Part shown: positions 1-8,700 of the stretch, in pieces
Layout of the letters: each line of letters starts with the position of its first letter
Position numbering within the stretch: position 1 is the first letter of the stretch
DNA from: Duganella qianjiadongensis
Lineage (GTDB): Bacteria; Pseudomonadota; Gammaproteobacteria; Burkholderiales; Burkholderiaceae_D
DNA length: 64,000 nt
Assembly: GCF_009857915.1 (NCBI RefSeq)
Contig: NZ_WWCM01000002.1
Location: forward strand, 496,001-560,000
Direction: 5' to 3'
The notes under the pieces: generated by a model
Told to the model about the DNA's origin: nothing
The model's input: only the letters and a program-made list of their open reading frames with translations
The model's database searches: none
Made by a program: the position numbers and the translations under genes

Positions 1-259
1 CATCTATACTGCCGTCGGCGACAGCGTCAATACTGCCTCACGGCTAGAACAGGCGGCGCGCGATTACCCCTACGACGTCATTGTCGGCGCCGGTACGGTG
101 GAACGTTCGCGCCGTCACCGCTTCATTCCGCTAGGCGAACGTTTATTACGGGGCAAGGAAAAGCCCACCACAGTTTATACTTTAGAAACACTTATGAGCA
201 CCACCGCAGCAGCAAAGTCCGTCCCGAGCAAGGCCTCACAACAGGAGCAAGGCGCTTGA
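1..259 (+). CDS. Class III adenylate/guanylate cyclase, C-terminal end (5' partial)
   Basis: The frame is open from base 2, so the start lies outside the window. About 85 residues remain. They begin inside a class III nucleotide cyclase domain: GDSVNTASRLE carries the family's Asn-x3-Arg transition-state residues, and FIPLGERLLRGKEKP followed by a Val-Tyr segment matches the usual end of the domain. A polar, Ala/Ser/Gln-rich tail of about 25 residues follows. The stop TGA (257-259) overlaps the TTG start of the next gene, so the two are probably translationally coupled. The product (cAMP or cGMP) and the N-terminal sensor cannot be seen here. A Crp/Fnr regulator lies two genes downstream and may be functionally linked, but that is inference. 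Confidence 0.85.
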   Translation, partial: IYTAVGDSVNTASRLEQAARDYPYDVIVGAGTVERSRRHRFIPLGERLLRGKEKPTTVYTLETLMSTTAAAKSVPSKASQQEQGA

Positions 260-1488
260 AAGCCTCCCTGTCCGCCGCGTTGCTCGCCACGGTCGCGCTG
301 CTCTACCCGTTCTCGCTGCAGGCGCAGGAAGATGCGGGCGAAAATCAGCAACTCTACCGCCAGGCGCTGCAATCAATCGCCGAAGGCCGCAACACGGATG
401 CCAGCGAGACTTTGCGCCAGGTGATCGAAGGCGAACCCTTGCATGCGGGTGCCTGGCTCGATCTCGCACTGATCCAGTGCGCGCTAGGCCACGAGCAGGA
501 AGCCGAACGCATGTTCGAGGTGATCCGTAGCCGCTTTAATCCTTCACCCGGCATCATGCAGCTAATTACGGAAGCACGCAGCAATGGTTGTGCGCGCTGG
601 CGGCCTAATGCCCAGCTGGCCTTCAGTCTGGGCCGCGGTATCGACCAGAACGTCAACCAGGGTTCCAGCATCGGCAGCTATACGGCCAATTCCTCCGGCG
701 TGCCGGTGGAACTGCCGCTGACCGCGGACTTCCTGCCCAAACACGACCAGTACACGCTGCTGACCGCCGACTACCTGCGCGACCTGACGCCCAACGGCAC
801 TTCCGGGTATATACAACTACAGTCGCGGCGCTACGACCGTCTGGGGCAGTACAACTCGTCCTCGCTGTTTGCCGGGCTGGACACACCGTGGCGCTTTGGC
901 CGCTGGACCCTGCATGGCGCGGCCAGCGTGGGGCTGATCACGCTGGGCACCCAGCTGTACCAGCGCCAGAGCCAGATACAGGGCCGGGTCGGGCCGCCCT
1001 TGCCTTTGCCGGGCAGTATGCAATTCAATCTAACCACGGCCCTGACCCATGTTGAATACCTGACTCAGGACAATTTCAACTCGAATACCGCCGAGATCAA
1101 AGGCCAGTTTAACTACCGCCTGGAAGACAACAGCGCCAGCATGACATTTGGCCGGCTAGCCGACCACGCCGGATCGGCACGCCCCGGTGGCAATCGCGAA
1201 GGCTGGGTGACCAGCGCGCAATGGCGCCGCCGCCTGGCGGGTGAGACCACGGGAGAGCTCAGCTACACCCAGCAAGTGTGGGACAGCAGCAAAGCCTATT
1301 CGCCCGGCTTTATCGACCAGATCCGCCACCAAAATACGCAAGTCTGGCGGGCGGCGCTTACTTACCCGCTAAGCAATACGCAGTCGCTACAACTGGAAGC
1401 ACGGCAGGTACGCAACAAGGAAAATATCTCGATTTTCCATTATAACGACCGCCAGCTCCAACTGACCTGGCAGTGGCAAGGTCTGTAG
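256..1488 (+). CDS. TPR plus outer-membrane beta-barrel protein (Slam/DUF560-like)
   Basis: The protein has 410 residues and starts at TTG. That start is supported by an AGGAG ribosome site at 243-247 eight bases upstream, by an immediate signal peptide (KASLSAALLATVALLYPFSLQAQ), and by the absence of an in-frame ATG before residue 80. Residues about 25-110 form TPR-like helices, for example the pair around AWLDLALIQCALGHEQEAE. The rest, from about 115, has alternating aromatic/polar strands ending in LQLTWQWQGL, typical of a C-terminal outer-membrane barrel. This order (signal, TPR, about 300-residue barrel) resembles surface lipoprotein assembly modifiers. The cargo is unknown, and a general TPR porin is an alternative. 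It is coupled to the cyclase gene by the TTGA overlap. Confidence 0.7.
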   Translation: MKASLSAALLATVALLYPFSLQAQEDAGENQQLYRQALQSIAEGRNTDASETLRQVIEGEPLHAGAWLDLALIQCALGHEQEAERMFEVIRSRFNPSPGIMQLITEARSNGCARWRPNAQLAFSLGRGIDQNVNQGSSIGSYTANSSGVPVELPLTADFLPKHDQYTLLTADYLRDLTPNGTSGYIQLQSRRYDRLGQYNSSSLFAGLDTPWRFGRWTLHGAASVGLITLGTQLYQRQSQIQGRVGPPLPLPGSMQFNLTTALTHVEYLTQDNFNSNTAEIKGQFNYRLEDNSASMTFGRLADHAGSARPGGNREGWVTSAQWRRRLAGETTGELSYTQQVWDSSKAYSPGFIDQIRHQNTQVWRAALTYPLSNTQSLQLEARQVRNKENISIFHYNDRQLQLTWQWQGL

Positions 1489-1530
1489 CGTTGTGCTGCC
1501 TCGGCGGCGCGAACACGTTACAATGACAGC

Positions 1531-2265
1531 ATGACGTCGAATACCGCCCCAGCAAGCAATCCCGTTCCCACGCCACCGGCCGGAGAAGAACCGCAGATTC
1601 AGATTTTCCTCAGGAAGATCCCCCTGCTGGCTGAACTCACTCCGGAGGAAATGGCTGCGATCAAGCCGGAATTGCGCATCCGCCATTACGCCAAGCGCGA
1701 AGTGGTGCTGCACAAAGGCGGCAGCGGCGACGGCCTGCTGTTCCTGCTTTCCGGTTCGCTGCAGGTGGTCGACATCACGGAAGATGGCCGCGCCATCGGC
1801 CTGCGCATGCTGGTGCCCGGCGACTTTTTCGGCGAAATCGCCCTGATTAACGGCTCCACCCGCTCCGCTTCGGTGGTGGCCATGAGCGATGTACTGGTGG
1901 CCTTCCTGCCGGCGCCAGTCGCCATGAACCTGTTCTCCCACTCGCCGTCGGTGGCGCGCCAGATGCTGCGCCACCTGGCCCAGAAAATCCAGCGCGACTC
2001 GGAATTCCGCGCCCTGCTGAGCATCAACAACACCTCCAAGCGCATCTATTCCTACATCGTGCTGATGCAGAAAAAGGATGCCGACGGCACCGTGGTGGAA
2101 AACCTGCCCACCCATCAGGACATCGCCAACATGATCAATACCAGCCGCGAAACGGTGACCCGCGCGCTGCTGGCGCTGACCCAGCAGGGCATCGTGCAGA
2201 AGGAACCGCACCGGCTCATCATCAAGAAGCCGGATGAACTGCAGAAGCTGGTCCAGAGCGAATAA
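1531..2265 (+). CDS. Crp/Fnr-family transcriptional regulator
   Basis: The protein has 244 residues. An N-terminal cyclic-nucleotide-binding-like barrel spans about residues 30-145 (VLHKGGSGDGLLFLLSGSL, then PGDFFGEIALINGSTRSASV, which holds the Gly-Glu-x-Ala and Arg-Ser-Ala positions expected of a cNMP pocket). A dimer helix and a crp-type helix-turn-helix follow (HQDIANMINTSRETVTRAL, about 190-210). No Fnr-type cysteine cluster is visible, so effector binding rather than Fe-S sensing is likelier. The family binds palindromic operators as a dimer. The nearby cyclase makes cAMP or cGMP sensing plausible but unproven. The gene is monocistronic or the last of the preceding group, with a 42-base gap upstream. 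Confidence 0.9.
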   Translation: MTSNTAPASNPVPTPPAGEEPQIQIFLRKIPLLAELTPEEMAAIKPELRIRHYAKREVVLHKGGSGDGLLFLLSGSLQVVDITEDGRAIGLRMLVPGDFFGEIALINGSTRSASVVAMSDVLVAFLPAPVAMNLFSHSPSVARQMLRHLAQKIQRDSEFRALLSINNTSKRIYSYIVLMQKKDADGTVVENLPTHQDIANMINTSRETVTRALLALTQQGIVQKEPHRLIIKKPDELQKLVQSE

Positions 2266-2327
2266 TTGCGGTATCAGGGCAGCGTGTGACAAGCTGTAAC
2301 ATGTTTCTAGCTTAACAAGCCGTGCGG

Positions 2328-2333
2328 TATAAT
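2328..2333 (+). promoter_or_regulatory. Candidate -10 box for the polysaccharide cluster
   Basis: A perfect TATAAT lies in the 180-base gap before the ABC exporter genes and would place transcription start near 2340. The -35 match is poor (TTCTAG at about 17 bases), so this rests on the -10 box and position only. Confidence 0.35.
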
Positions 2334-2383
2334 CGCCCACTTGTAAACTGACCTGCGGCGCTGTTTCTGCGCCCTGCCTGCTG

Positions 2384-2446
2384 ATGATGCCAGCCCTGCG
2401 CTTTACCCTGTCCATCCCGTCGCACTTCACCATGAAGGGCGCATAA
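2384..2446 (+). CDS. Possible 20-residue leader peptide before the ABC exporter
   Basis: A short frame (MMPALRFTLSIPSHFTMKGA) starts at tandem ATG codons and ends in TAA, whose last base is the A of the exporter permease's ATG (TAATG at 2444-2448). The layout would allow translational coupling. No clear Shine-Dalgarno precedes it, so it may be chance. Confidence 0.2.
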   Translation: MMPALRFTLSIPSHFTMKGA

Positions 2447-3243
2447 TGGCGCTCGCCATGTTCGGCGCCCTGTGGCGCTATCGCGGCTTTGTCAGTGGCA
2501 GCGTCAAGCGCGAATTCCAGTCCAAATACCGTAACACCATGCTGGGCGCCGCCTGGACCGTACTCAGCCCGCTGGCGATGATACTGGTGTACACCCTGAT
2601 CTTCTCGCAGGTGATGCAGAACCGTCTCCCCGGCAATGCCAGCACCTATGGCTACAGCATCTACCTGTGCGCCGGCATTCTGACCTGGGGCCTGTTTGCC
2701 GAAATCACTTCCAAAGCGCAGAACATGTTTCTGGAGCAAGCCAATCTGCTCAAGAAAATCAGCTTCCCCCGCATTTGCCTGCCCGTTATCGTGGTGCTCA
2801 ATGCGCTGGTGAATTTCGCCATCATTTTCGGTCTGTTCAGCGTGTTTCTGGTCTTTAGTGGCCAATTCCCCGGCGCCGTCTTTGTGCTGATCCTGCCGGT
2901 ACTGCTACTGCAGATTGCGCTGGCCATCGGTCTGGGCATGGTGCTGGGCGTGCTCAATGTATTTTTCCGCGATGTGGGCCAGTTCTTCCAGATCTTTATC
3001 CAGTTCTGGTTCTGGTTCACGCCCATCGTCTATCCGGCCAGCATACTGCCCGCCGAGGTGCGCGGTCTGCTGGCGTGGAATCCCATGGCGGCCGTGATCC
3101 AGTCCTACCAGACCATCCTCGTCAGCGCGCAGGCGCCACAATGGTCCAGCCTGCTGCCAGCGGCCATCCTGGCGCTGCTGCTGTGCGCACTGGGCCTGCA
3201 ACTGTTCCGCAAGCGTGCGGGTGAAATGGTGGACGAACTCTGA
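2446..3243 (+). CDS. ABC-2 polysaccharide exporter, permease (Wzm-type)
   Basis: The protein has 265 residues with six predicted membrane helices. The family-typical N-terminus (REFQSKYRNTMLGAAWTVLSPLAMIL) and the FWFTPIVYPASILP segment before the last loop mark the ABC-2 family that exports O-antigen, capsule or teichoic acid (Wzm/TagG). The permease works with the ATPase encoded next (TGATG overlap at 3241-3245) to move lipid-linked glycan across the inner membrane. An AGGG ribosome site precedes the ATG. It is the first gene of the long polysaccharide cluster. The substrate cannot be read from the sequence. Confidence 0.93.
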   Translation: MALAMFGALWRYRGFVSGSVKREFQSKYRNTMLGAAWTVLSPLAMILVYTLIFSQVMQNRLPGNASTYGYSIYLCAGILTWGLFAEITSKAQNMFLEQANLLKKISFPRICLPVIVVLNALVNFAIIFGLFSVFLVFSGQFPGAVFVLILPVLLLQIALAIGLGMVLGVLNVFFRDVGQFFQIFIQFWFWFTPIVYPASILPAEVRGLLAWNPMAAVIQSYQTILVSAQAPQWSSLLPAAILALLLCALGLQLFRKRAGEMVDEL

Positions 3244-4466
3244 TGGGCAGCATAACCGTAAGCAATCTGGGCAAGGCCTATAAACTCTATCCCAACCGCT
3301 GGGCGCGGCTGCTGGAATGGCTGCTGCCGTTCCGTCCGGCGCGCCACCGCCTGAAATGGATATTGCGCGACATTAGCTTCCACGTGCAGCCCGGCGAAGC
3401 CGTGGGCCTGATCGGCATTAACGGCGCCGGCAAGAGCACCCTGCTGAAACTGATTACCGGCACCACCCAGCCCAGCACGGGCAGCGTCTACATGGAAGGC
3501 ACCGTGGCGGCCCTGCTGGAACTGGGCATGGGCTTCCATCCCGATTTTACGGGGCGCCAGAACGTCTACATGGCGGGCCAGCTGATCGGCCTGTCCGTCG
3601 ACGAGATCACCCGCCTGATGCCGGACATCGAAGCCTTTGCCGAAATCGGCGACTACATGGACCAGCCGGTGCGAGTGTATTCGAGCGGCATGCAGATGCG
3701 CGTGGCGTTTGCCGTGGCTACTGCACGCCGGCCCGACATCCTGATCGTGGACGAGGCGCTGTCGGTGGGCGACACCTATTTCCAGCACAAGAGTTTCGAG
3801 CGCATCCGCCAGTACCGCCGCGCCGGCACCACCCTGCTGCTGGTCTCGCACGACAAGCAGGCCATCCAGTCCGTATGCGACCGTGCCATTCTGCTCGATG
3901 GCGGCCTGCTGGCGCGCGAAGGCGCGCCGGAAGAAATCATGGATTACTACAATGCCCTGATCGCGGAACGGGAAAACAGCACCCTGCGTCTGAGCCAGCG
4001 CGATGACGGCAAGCTGCAGGTGACTTCCGGCACAGGCGAAGCCACGGTGGCCGACATCGCCCTGCTCAACGCAGCGGGCGAAGCGGTCGAAGTGATCGAC
4101 GTGGGCCAGCAGGTGACGCTGCGCGTGACGGTGGCCGTACATGCCGCCATACCGCGCATGGTGCTCGGCTATATGATCAAGGACCGTCTGGGCCAGACCA
4201 TGTATGGCACCAACACCCACCTGAAGGAACTGCCGCTGGAAGACATGCAGGCCGGCCAGCGCGTTACCTACAGTTTTACCTTTGCCGCCAATCTGGGCGC
4301 GGGCAGCTATTCGGTGGCCACTGCCATCGTCAGCACCGCCACCCATCTGGTCAACAATTACGAATGGCGCGATCTGGCGTTGGTGTTCACGGTAGTGAAT
4401 ATGCAGCGTCCCCATTTTGAGGGATCGGCATGGCTGGATCCCGCTATCGAGATTACCCGCTCATGA
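3243..4466 (+). CDS. ABC polysaccharide exporter ATPase with Wzt C-domain
   Basis: The protein has 407 residues. The ABC ATPase domain covers about 1-230: Walker A GINGAGKST at 58-66, signature YSSGMQ near 145-150, Walker B DILIVDEALS near 165-174 and the H-loop SHD near 203. After a linker, residues about 265-400 form a beta-rich domain like the Wzt C-terminal carbohydrate-binding domain, which in known systems recognises the modified end of the exported glycan. Its presence implies that chain end-capping is coupled to export. The gene overlaps the permease and, by ATGA, the FkbM methyltransferase, a possible capping enzyme. Confidence 0.93.
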   Translation: MGSITVSNLGKAYKLYPNRWARLLEWLLPFRPARHRLKWILRDISFHVQPGEAVGLIGINGAGKSTLLKLITGTTQPSTGSVYMEGTVAALLELGMGFHPDFTGRQNVYMAGQLIGLSVDEITRLMPDIEAFAEIGDYMDQPVRVYSSGMQMRVAFAVATARRPDILIVDEALSVGDTYFQHKSFERIRQYRRAGTTLLLVSHDKQAIQSVCDRAILLDGGLLAREGAPEEIMDYYNALIAERENSTLRLSQRDDGKLQVTSGTGEATVADIALLNAAGEAVEVIDVGQQVTLRVTVAVHAAIPRMVLGYMIKDRLGQTMYGTNTHLKELPLEDMQAGQRVTYSFTFAANLGAGSYSVATAIVSTATHLVNNYEWRDLALVFTVVNMQRPHFEGSAWLDPAIEITRS

Positions 4467-5764
4467 GTTTTCTTTCCTACGCCCAGAACTACGAGGACGT
4501 GCTGCTGTGGCGCGCGCTCCAGCATGTGCCCAACGGTTTCTATATCGACGTCGGCGCCAATGATCCCGAACTGCATTCCGTCACCAAGGCGTTCTACGAT
4601 GCGGGCTGGAGCGGCATCAACATCGAACCCATGCCCTCGTATGGCGCGGCGTTCCGCGAGCAGCGCACGCGCGACATCAATCTGAACGTGGCCGCTGGCG
4701 CCAGCAGCGGCAGCATCACCCTGTTCGATGTGCCGGACGTGAACGGCTGGGCCTCGACCGATGCCAGCGTGGCGGCCAATCACCGCGCCCACGGCCACGC
4801 CGTGGTGGAACACACGGTGCCGCTGTTGACGCTGACGGAAATCTGCCGCCAGCACGTACGCGGTCCGGTACATTTCCTCAAGGTCGATGTGGAAGGCTTC
4901 GAAGCCGATGTCCTGCGCGGTATGGACTTTAGCCTGTGCCGGCCATGGATCGTGGTGGTGGAAGCCATCATGCCCAACAGCCGCGATAGCAACCACCTGC
5001 AATGGGAGCATCTGGTCACCGATCACCAGTACCGTTTTGTCTGGTTCGATGGTCTGAACCGCTATTACGTGGCGGAAGAACACGCCGAACTGGCGCAGCA
5101 TCTGCAAGTTCAGCCGAATGTCTTTGACGACTATCTGACGCACCACCTCGATAAAGCTTGGCAGCGCAACAAAATGCTGGACAGGAAGCTGAAAGAAACC
5201 TGGGAGCTCAGCGTCAAGGCCGACCAGCGCGCCAGTCAGCTGGAACACACGCTGGCCGATACCACGGCGCGGCTGGAAGAACGCGCCCAGCAGCTGACGC
5301 TGCAAACCCTGCAGCTGCAGGCCGATCTGCGCCAGGCCGAAGCCACGGCACGCCAGCTGGAAAGCAATCTGCACCAGACTGCGGCATGGGGCAAGGATCT
5401 GGAGCAGCGCCTGCTGGCGGTGTACGCCAGCAGCTCGTGGCGCATTACCGCGCCGCTGCGCTTCATCATGCGCCGTGGCGACAACAGCCTGCCGAATCTG
5501 GCCAGACGCGCCGTGCGTGGCGCCATCCGCCGCGCCGTGCGCTGGCTCACCAGCCGTGAAATGCTGCGCCGTGCGCTGCTGCCCATCATTGTGCGCTCGC
5601 CCATGCTGAGCCGTCTGGTCAGCCGCAGCCTGCACGTGATCAAACAGGGTGGCGGTCCGGCCGCCGGCGCGGCCGACGTGCCGCATCTGCAGCGCGAACT
5701 GCCACTCTCGGCGCGCAAGGTACTCGACGATCTGCGCCGCGCACAACACAAGGAACAACACTGA
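4463..5764 (+). CDS. FkbM-family methyltransferase with coiled-coil tail
   Basis: The protein has 433 residues from the ATG inside the ATGA overlap with the ATPase gene; an upstream in-frame extension begins inside the neighbour and is unlikely. Residues about 1-190 are an FkbM SAM-dependent methyltransferase: FYIDVGANDPELHSVTKAF (SAM-binding motif I), INIEPMP, and HFLKVDVEGFEADVL. Residues about 230-315 are heptad-rich coiled coil (Gln/Leu/Glu/Ala), followed by a basic C-terminal region. In ABC-dependent O-antigen systems a methyltransferase with a coiled coil can terminate the chain and set its length. Its place beside a Wzt with a C-domain supports, but does not prove, such a role. Confidence 0.87.
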   Translation: MSFLSYAQNYEDVLLWRALQHVPNGFYIDVGANDPELHSVTKAFYDAGWSGINIEPMPSYGAAFREQRTRDINLNVAAGASSGSITLFDVPDVNGWASTDASVAANHRAHGHAVVEHTVPLLTLTEICRQHVRGPVHFLKVDVEGFEADVLRGMDFSLCRPWIVVVEAIMPNSRDSNHLQWEHLVTDHQYRFVWFDGLNRYYVAEEHAELAQHLQVQPNVFDDYLTHHLDKAWQRNKMLDRKLKETWELSVKADQRASQLEHTLADTTARLEERAQQLTLQTLQLQADLRQAEATARQLESNLHQTAAWGKDLEQRLLAVYASSSWRITAPLRFIMRRGDNSLPNLARRAVRGAIRRAVRWLTSREMLRRALLPIIVRSPMLSRLVSRSLHVIKQGGGPAAGAADVPHLQRELPLSARKVLDDLRRAQHKEQH

Positions 5765-5766
5765 GT

Positions 5767-8700
5767 ATGCGTCTGCTTATCGATCTTCAAGCCTGCCAGA
5801 ACGGCGCGGCGCGCAATCCGCAAGCCATCATCGCGCTGGCGCAGGCACTGGCACGCAGCGCCGCCGGCCGTCCGCAAGCGCATAGCCTGATCATCGCACT
5901 TGACGAGCGCCACAGCGACAGCATCGATATGCTGCGCCACGCTTTCAGCGAACTGCCGGTGCAGCTGCGCAGCTACCGCACTCCGGCCGGCGACGGCTGG
6001 ACACGGCAGGCGGCGCCGCTGGTACGCGACGGTTTCATCGCCAGCCTGCAGCCGGACGTAGTGCTGCTGCCAGGTCTGTTCGATCTGGCCCTTAACGACA
6101 CCCTGTTCAGCAGCGCAGCGCAGGAAGCGCTGGTAGTCTATACGCTGGCCAGCGGCACGCAGGAAAAGACGCTGCCCGAAGCACAGCAGCAATGCCTGCG
6201 CGATGCCGCACTGGTGCTGCGCGACGAAGTGTACGAGCAGCCGGAACAGGCCGCGCCAGCCCTGTGGGCCACACTGGAAACGGCGCTGGCCCGCCGCAAT
6301 GACAATAAGACTGCGCCAGCCGGCCGTCCTGCACTGGCCTATATTTCGCCACTGCCGCCGGAAAAATCCGGCATCGCCGATTACAGCGTCGAACTGATCG
6401 CCGAGCTGGAGGCCTACTACGACATCTCGCTGGTAGTATCCGATGCTGCCGCTGCCGGTGTGGCCGCTACCGCGCTGGGCCAACGCCTGCCGCTGCTGAC
6501 GCCCGCGCAGTTTGCCGCCCGTGCAGAGCACTTTGCACGCCGCCTCTACCACTTCGGCAACTCCAACGCGCACCAGTATATGTTCCCTCTGCTGGAACAG
6601 TATCCGGGCATGGTGGTGCTGCACGACTTCTTCCTCAGCGGCGTGATCGACAATATGCAGCGCGACGGCGTGCAGCCGCTGGCCTACTTCCAGGCGCTGT
6701 ATGCCTCGCATGGCCACACGGGTCTGCTGGCGCACAAGGAGCTGGGCCACAATCCTTCGATCTGGGCCATGCCGTCCAACAAGGCAGTGCTCGATCAGGC
6801 CAGAGGCGTAATTGTGCACTCCGATTTCTCGCGCACGCTGGCGCAGCAATGGTATGGCGCCGGCTATGCGGACCAGTGGCATACGCTGCCCCTGCTGCGC
6901 GGCCTGCCTGCCGCGCTGGCGCAGGCCACGCCGGAACAGAACCGCGCCGCAGCAAGGCGCCAGCTCGGCATCGCCGACGACACTTACCTCGTCACCAGCT
7001 TCGGCATGCTGGGACCGACCAAACTCAATCACCGCCTGCTCGACGCCTTCCTCGCTACGCCACTGGCGCAGCAGGCCAACTGCCAGCTGGTATTCGTGGG
7101 CGAAAACGAAGCCGGCCAGTACGGCACCGAACTGCAAAGCCGCATCGCCAGCGCCAATTGCACCGCCAGCATCCGCATCACCGGCTTTGTCAGCGCCGAC
7201 GACTACCAGCACTATCTGGCCGCCAGCGACACGGCCGTGCAGCTGCGTACCCAGACCCGCGGCGAGACTTCGGCCTCGGTGCTGGACTGCCTGCTGCATG
7301 GTGTGCCGACCATCATCAACGCGCACGGCGCTGCAGCGACGCTGCCGGACACGGTGCTGATCAAGCTGCCGGACCTGTTCGACGATAGCGCACTGACTGC
7401 CGCACTCACCGGCCTGCACGCCAGCGCCGCACAGCGCGCCGCACTGGCTGCTGCTGGCCGCGCCCACGTGCAGCAACACCATGCGCCAGCCGAAGTAGGC
7501 CGCCAGTACCATGCTGCGATCGAACAGATCACCCGTCACAGCAGCGCCAGCCACTACGCCCAGCTGCTGGACGTCCTGATGGCCCTGCCCGGCAAACAGG
7601 CCGAAGAAGCACAGCTGATCGCCACCGCCAGCGCCATCGCCGCCAACCAGCCAGCCACGGCACCTCGCCAGCTGCTGGTGGATATCTCGGCACTGGTGCA
7701 GGTAGACCACAAGACCGGCATCCAGCGCGTGGTGCGCAGCATCCTGCTGGCGCTGATCAAGGCACCGCCAGCAGGCTACCGCGTGGAGCCCGTGTACGGC
7801 GAAGGCGGCAACCGCAGCTACCGCTATGCGCGCAGCTTCACCACTGCCATGCTGGGCGTGCAGTCGCCGCAACTGGAAGACGCGCCCATCGAAGCCCGTC
7901 CCGGCGACCTGTTCCTCGGCCTTGATCTGGCCTCCAACAGCACCACCCAGAACGAGCCGCAACTGCTGGCCCTGCGCCGCCATGGCGTGGCCGTGTGGTT
8001 TGTGGTGTACGACCTGCTGCCCGTGCTGCGGCCAGAGTGCTTTGTCTACGGCGCGGAAAAATACTATAGCGACTATCTCGACACGATCACCTATGCGGCC
8101 GATGGCATCGTCACCATTTCGCGCGCCGTGTCGGACGAACTGGCAGCATGGCTGGCCGCCCGCCCCAACCGCCGTCAGGCGCCGCTCAAGCTCAGCTACT
8201 TCCACCTTGGCGCCGACATCGATGCCAGTGCGCCTAGCACTGGCCTGCCCGCCAATGCCGACAAGGTGCTGGCCGCACTGAGCGCCGCTCCCACCCTGCT
8301 GCTGGTCGGCACACTGGAGCCGCGCAAGGGACAGGCGCAGACGCTGGCTGCGCTGGAACTGCTGTGGCAGCAAGGCGTGGCAGTAAATCTGGTCATCGTG
8401 GGCAAGAACGGCTGGCTAGTCGATGCGCTGGCCAAAAAGCTAGAAGAACACCCGCAGCGCGAGCAGCGCCTGTTCTGGCTGCCCGGCGTATCCGACGAAA
8501 TGCTGCAGAAACTGTATCAGGGCTGCGCTGCCCTGCTGGCGCCATCGGAAGGCGAAGGCTTCGGTCTGCCGCTGATCGAAGCGGCCCAGCACCAGCTGCC
8601 CATCATCGCGCGCGGCATCCCCGTGTTCCGCGAAGTGGCAGGCGAACATGCCTACTACTTCGAGGGCAAGGAGCCGCAGGCGCTGGCCGACGCCATCGAA

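Noticed and set aside
1387-2865. 492-codon open frame on the minus strand
   Set aside because: It spans three real plus-strand features (barrel protein end, Crp/Fnr gene, permease start) and has antisense composition.
5236-8373. 1045-codon open frame on the minus strand
   Set aside because: It lies opposite the GT-B fusion gene, has Gln/Ala/Gly/His-biased composition typical of GC-rich antisense frames and shows no motif. The plus-strand frame has clear glycosyltransferase motifs.
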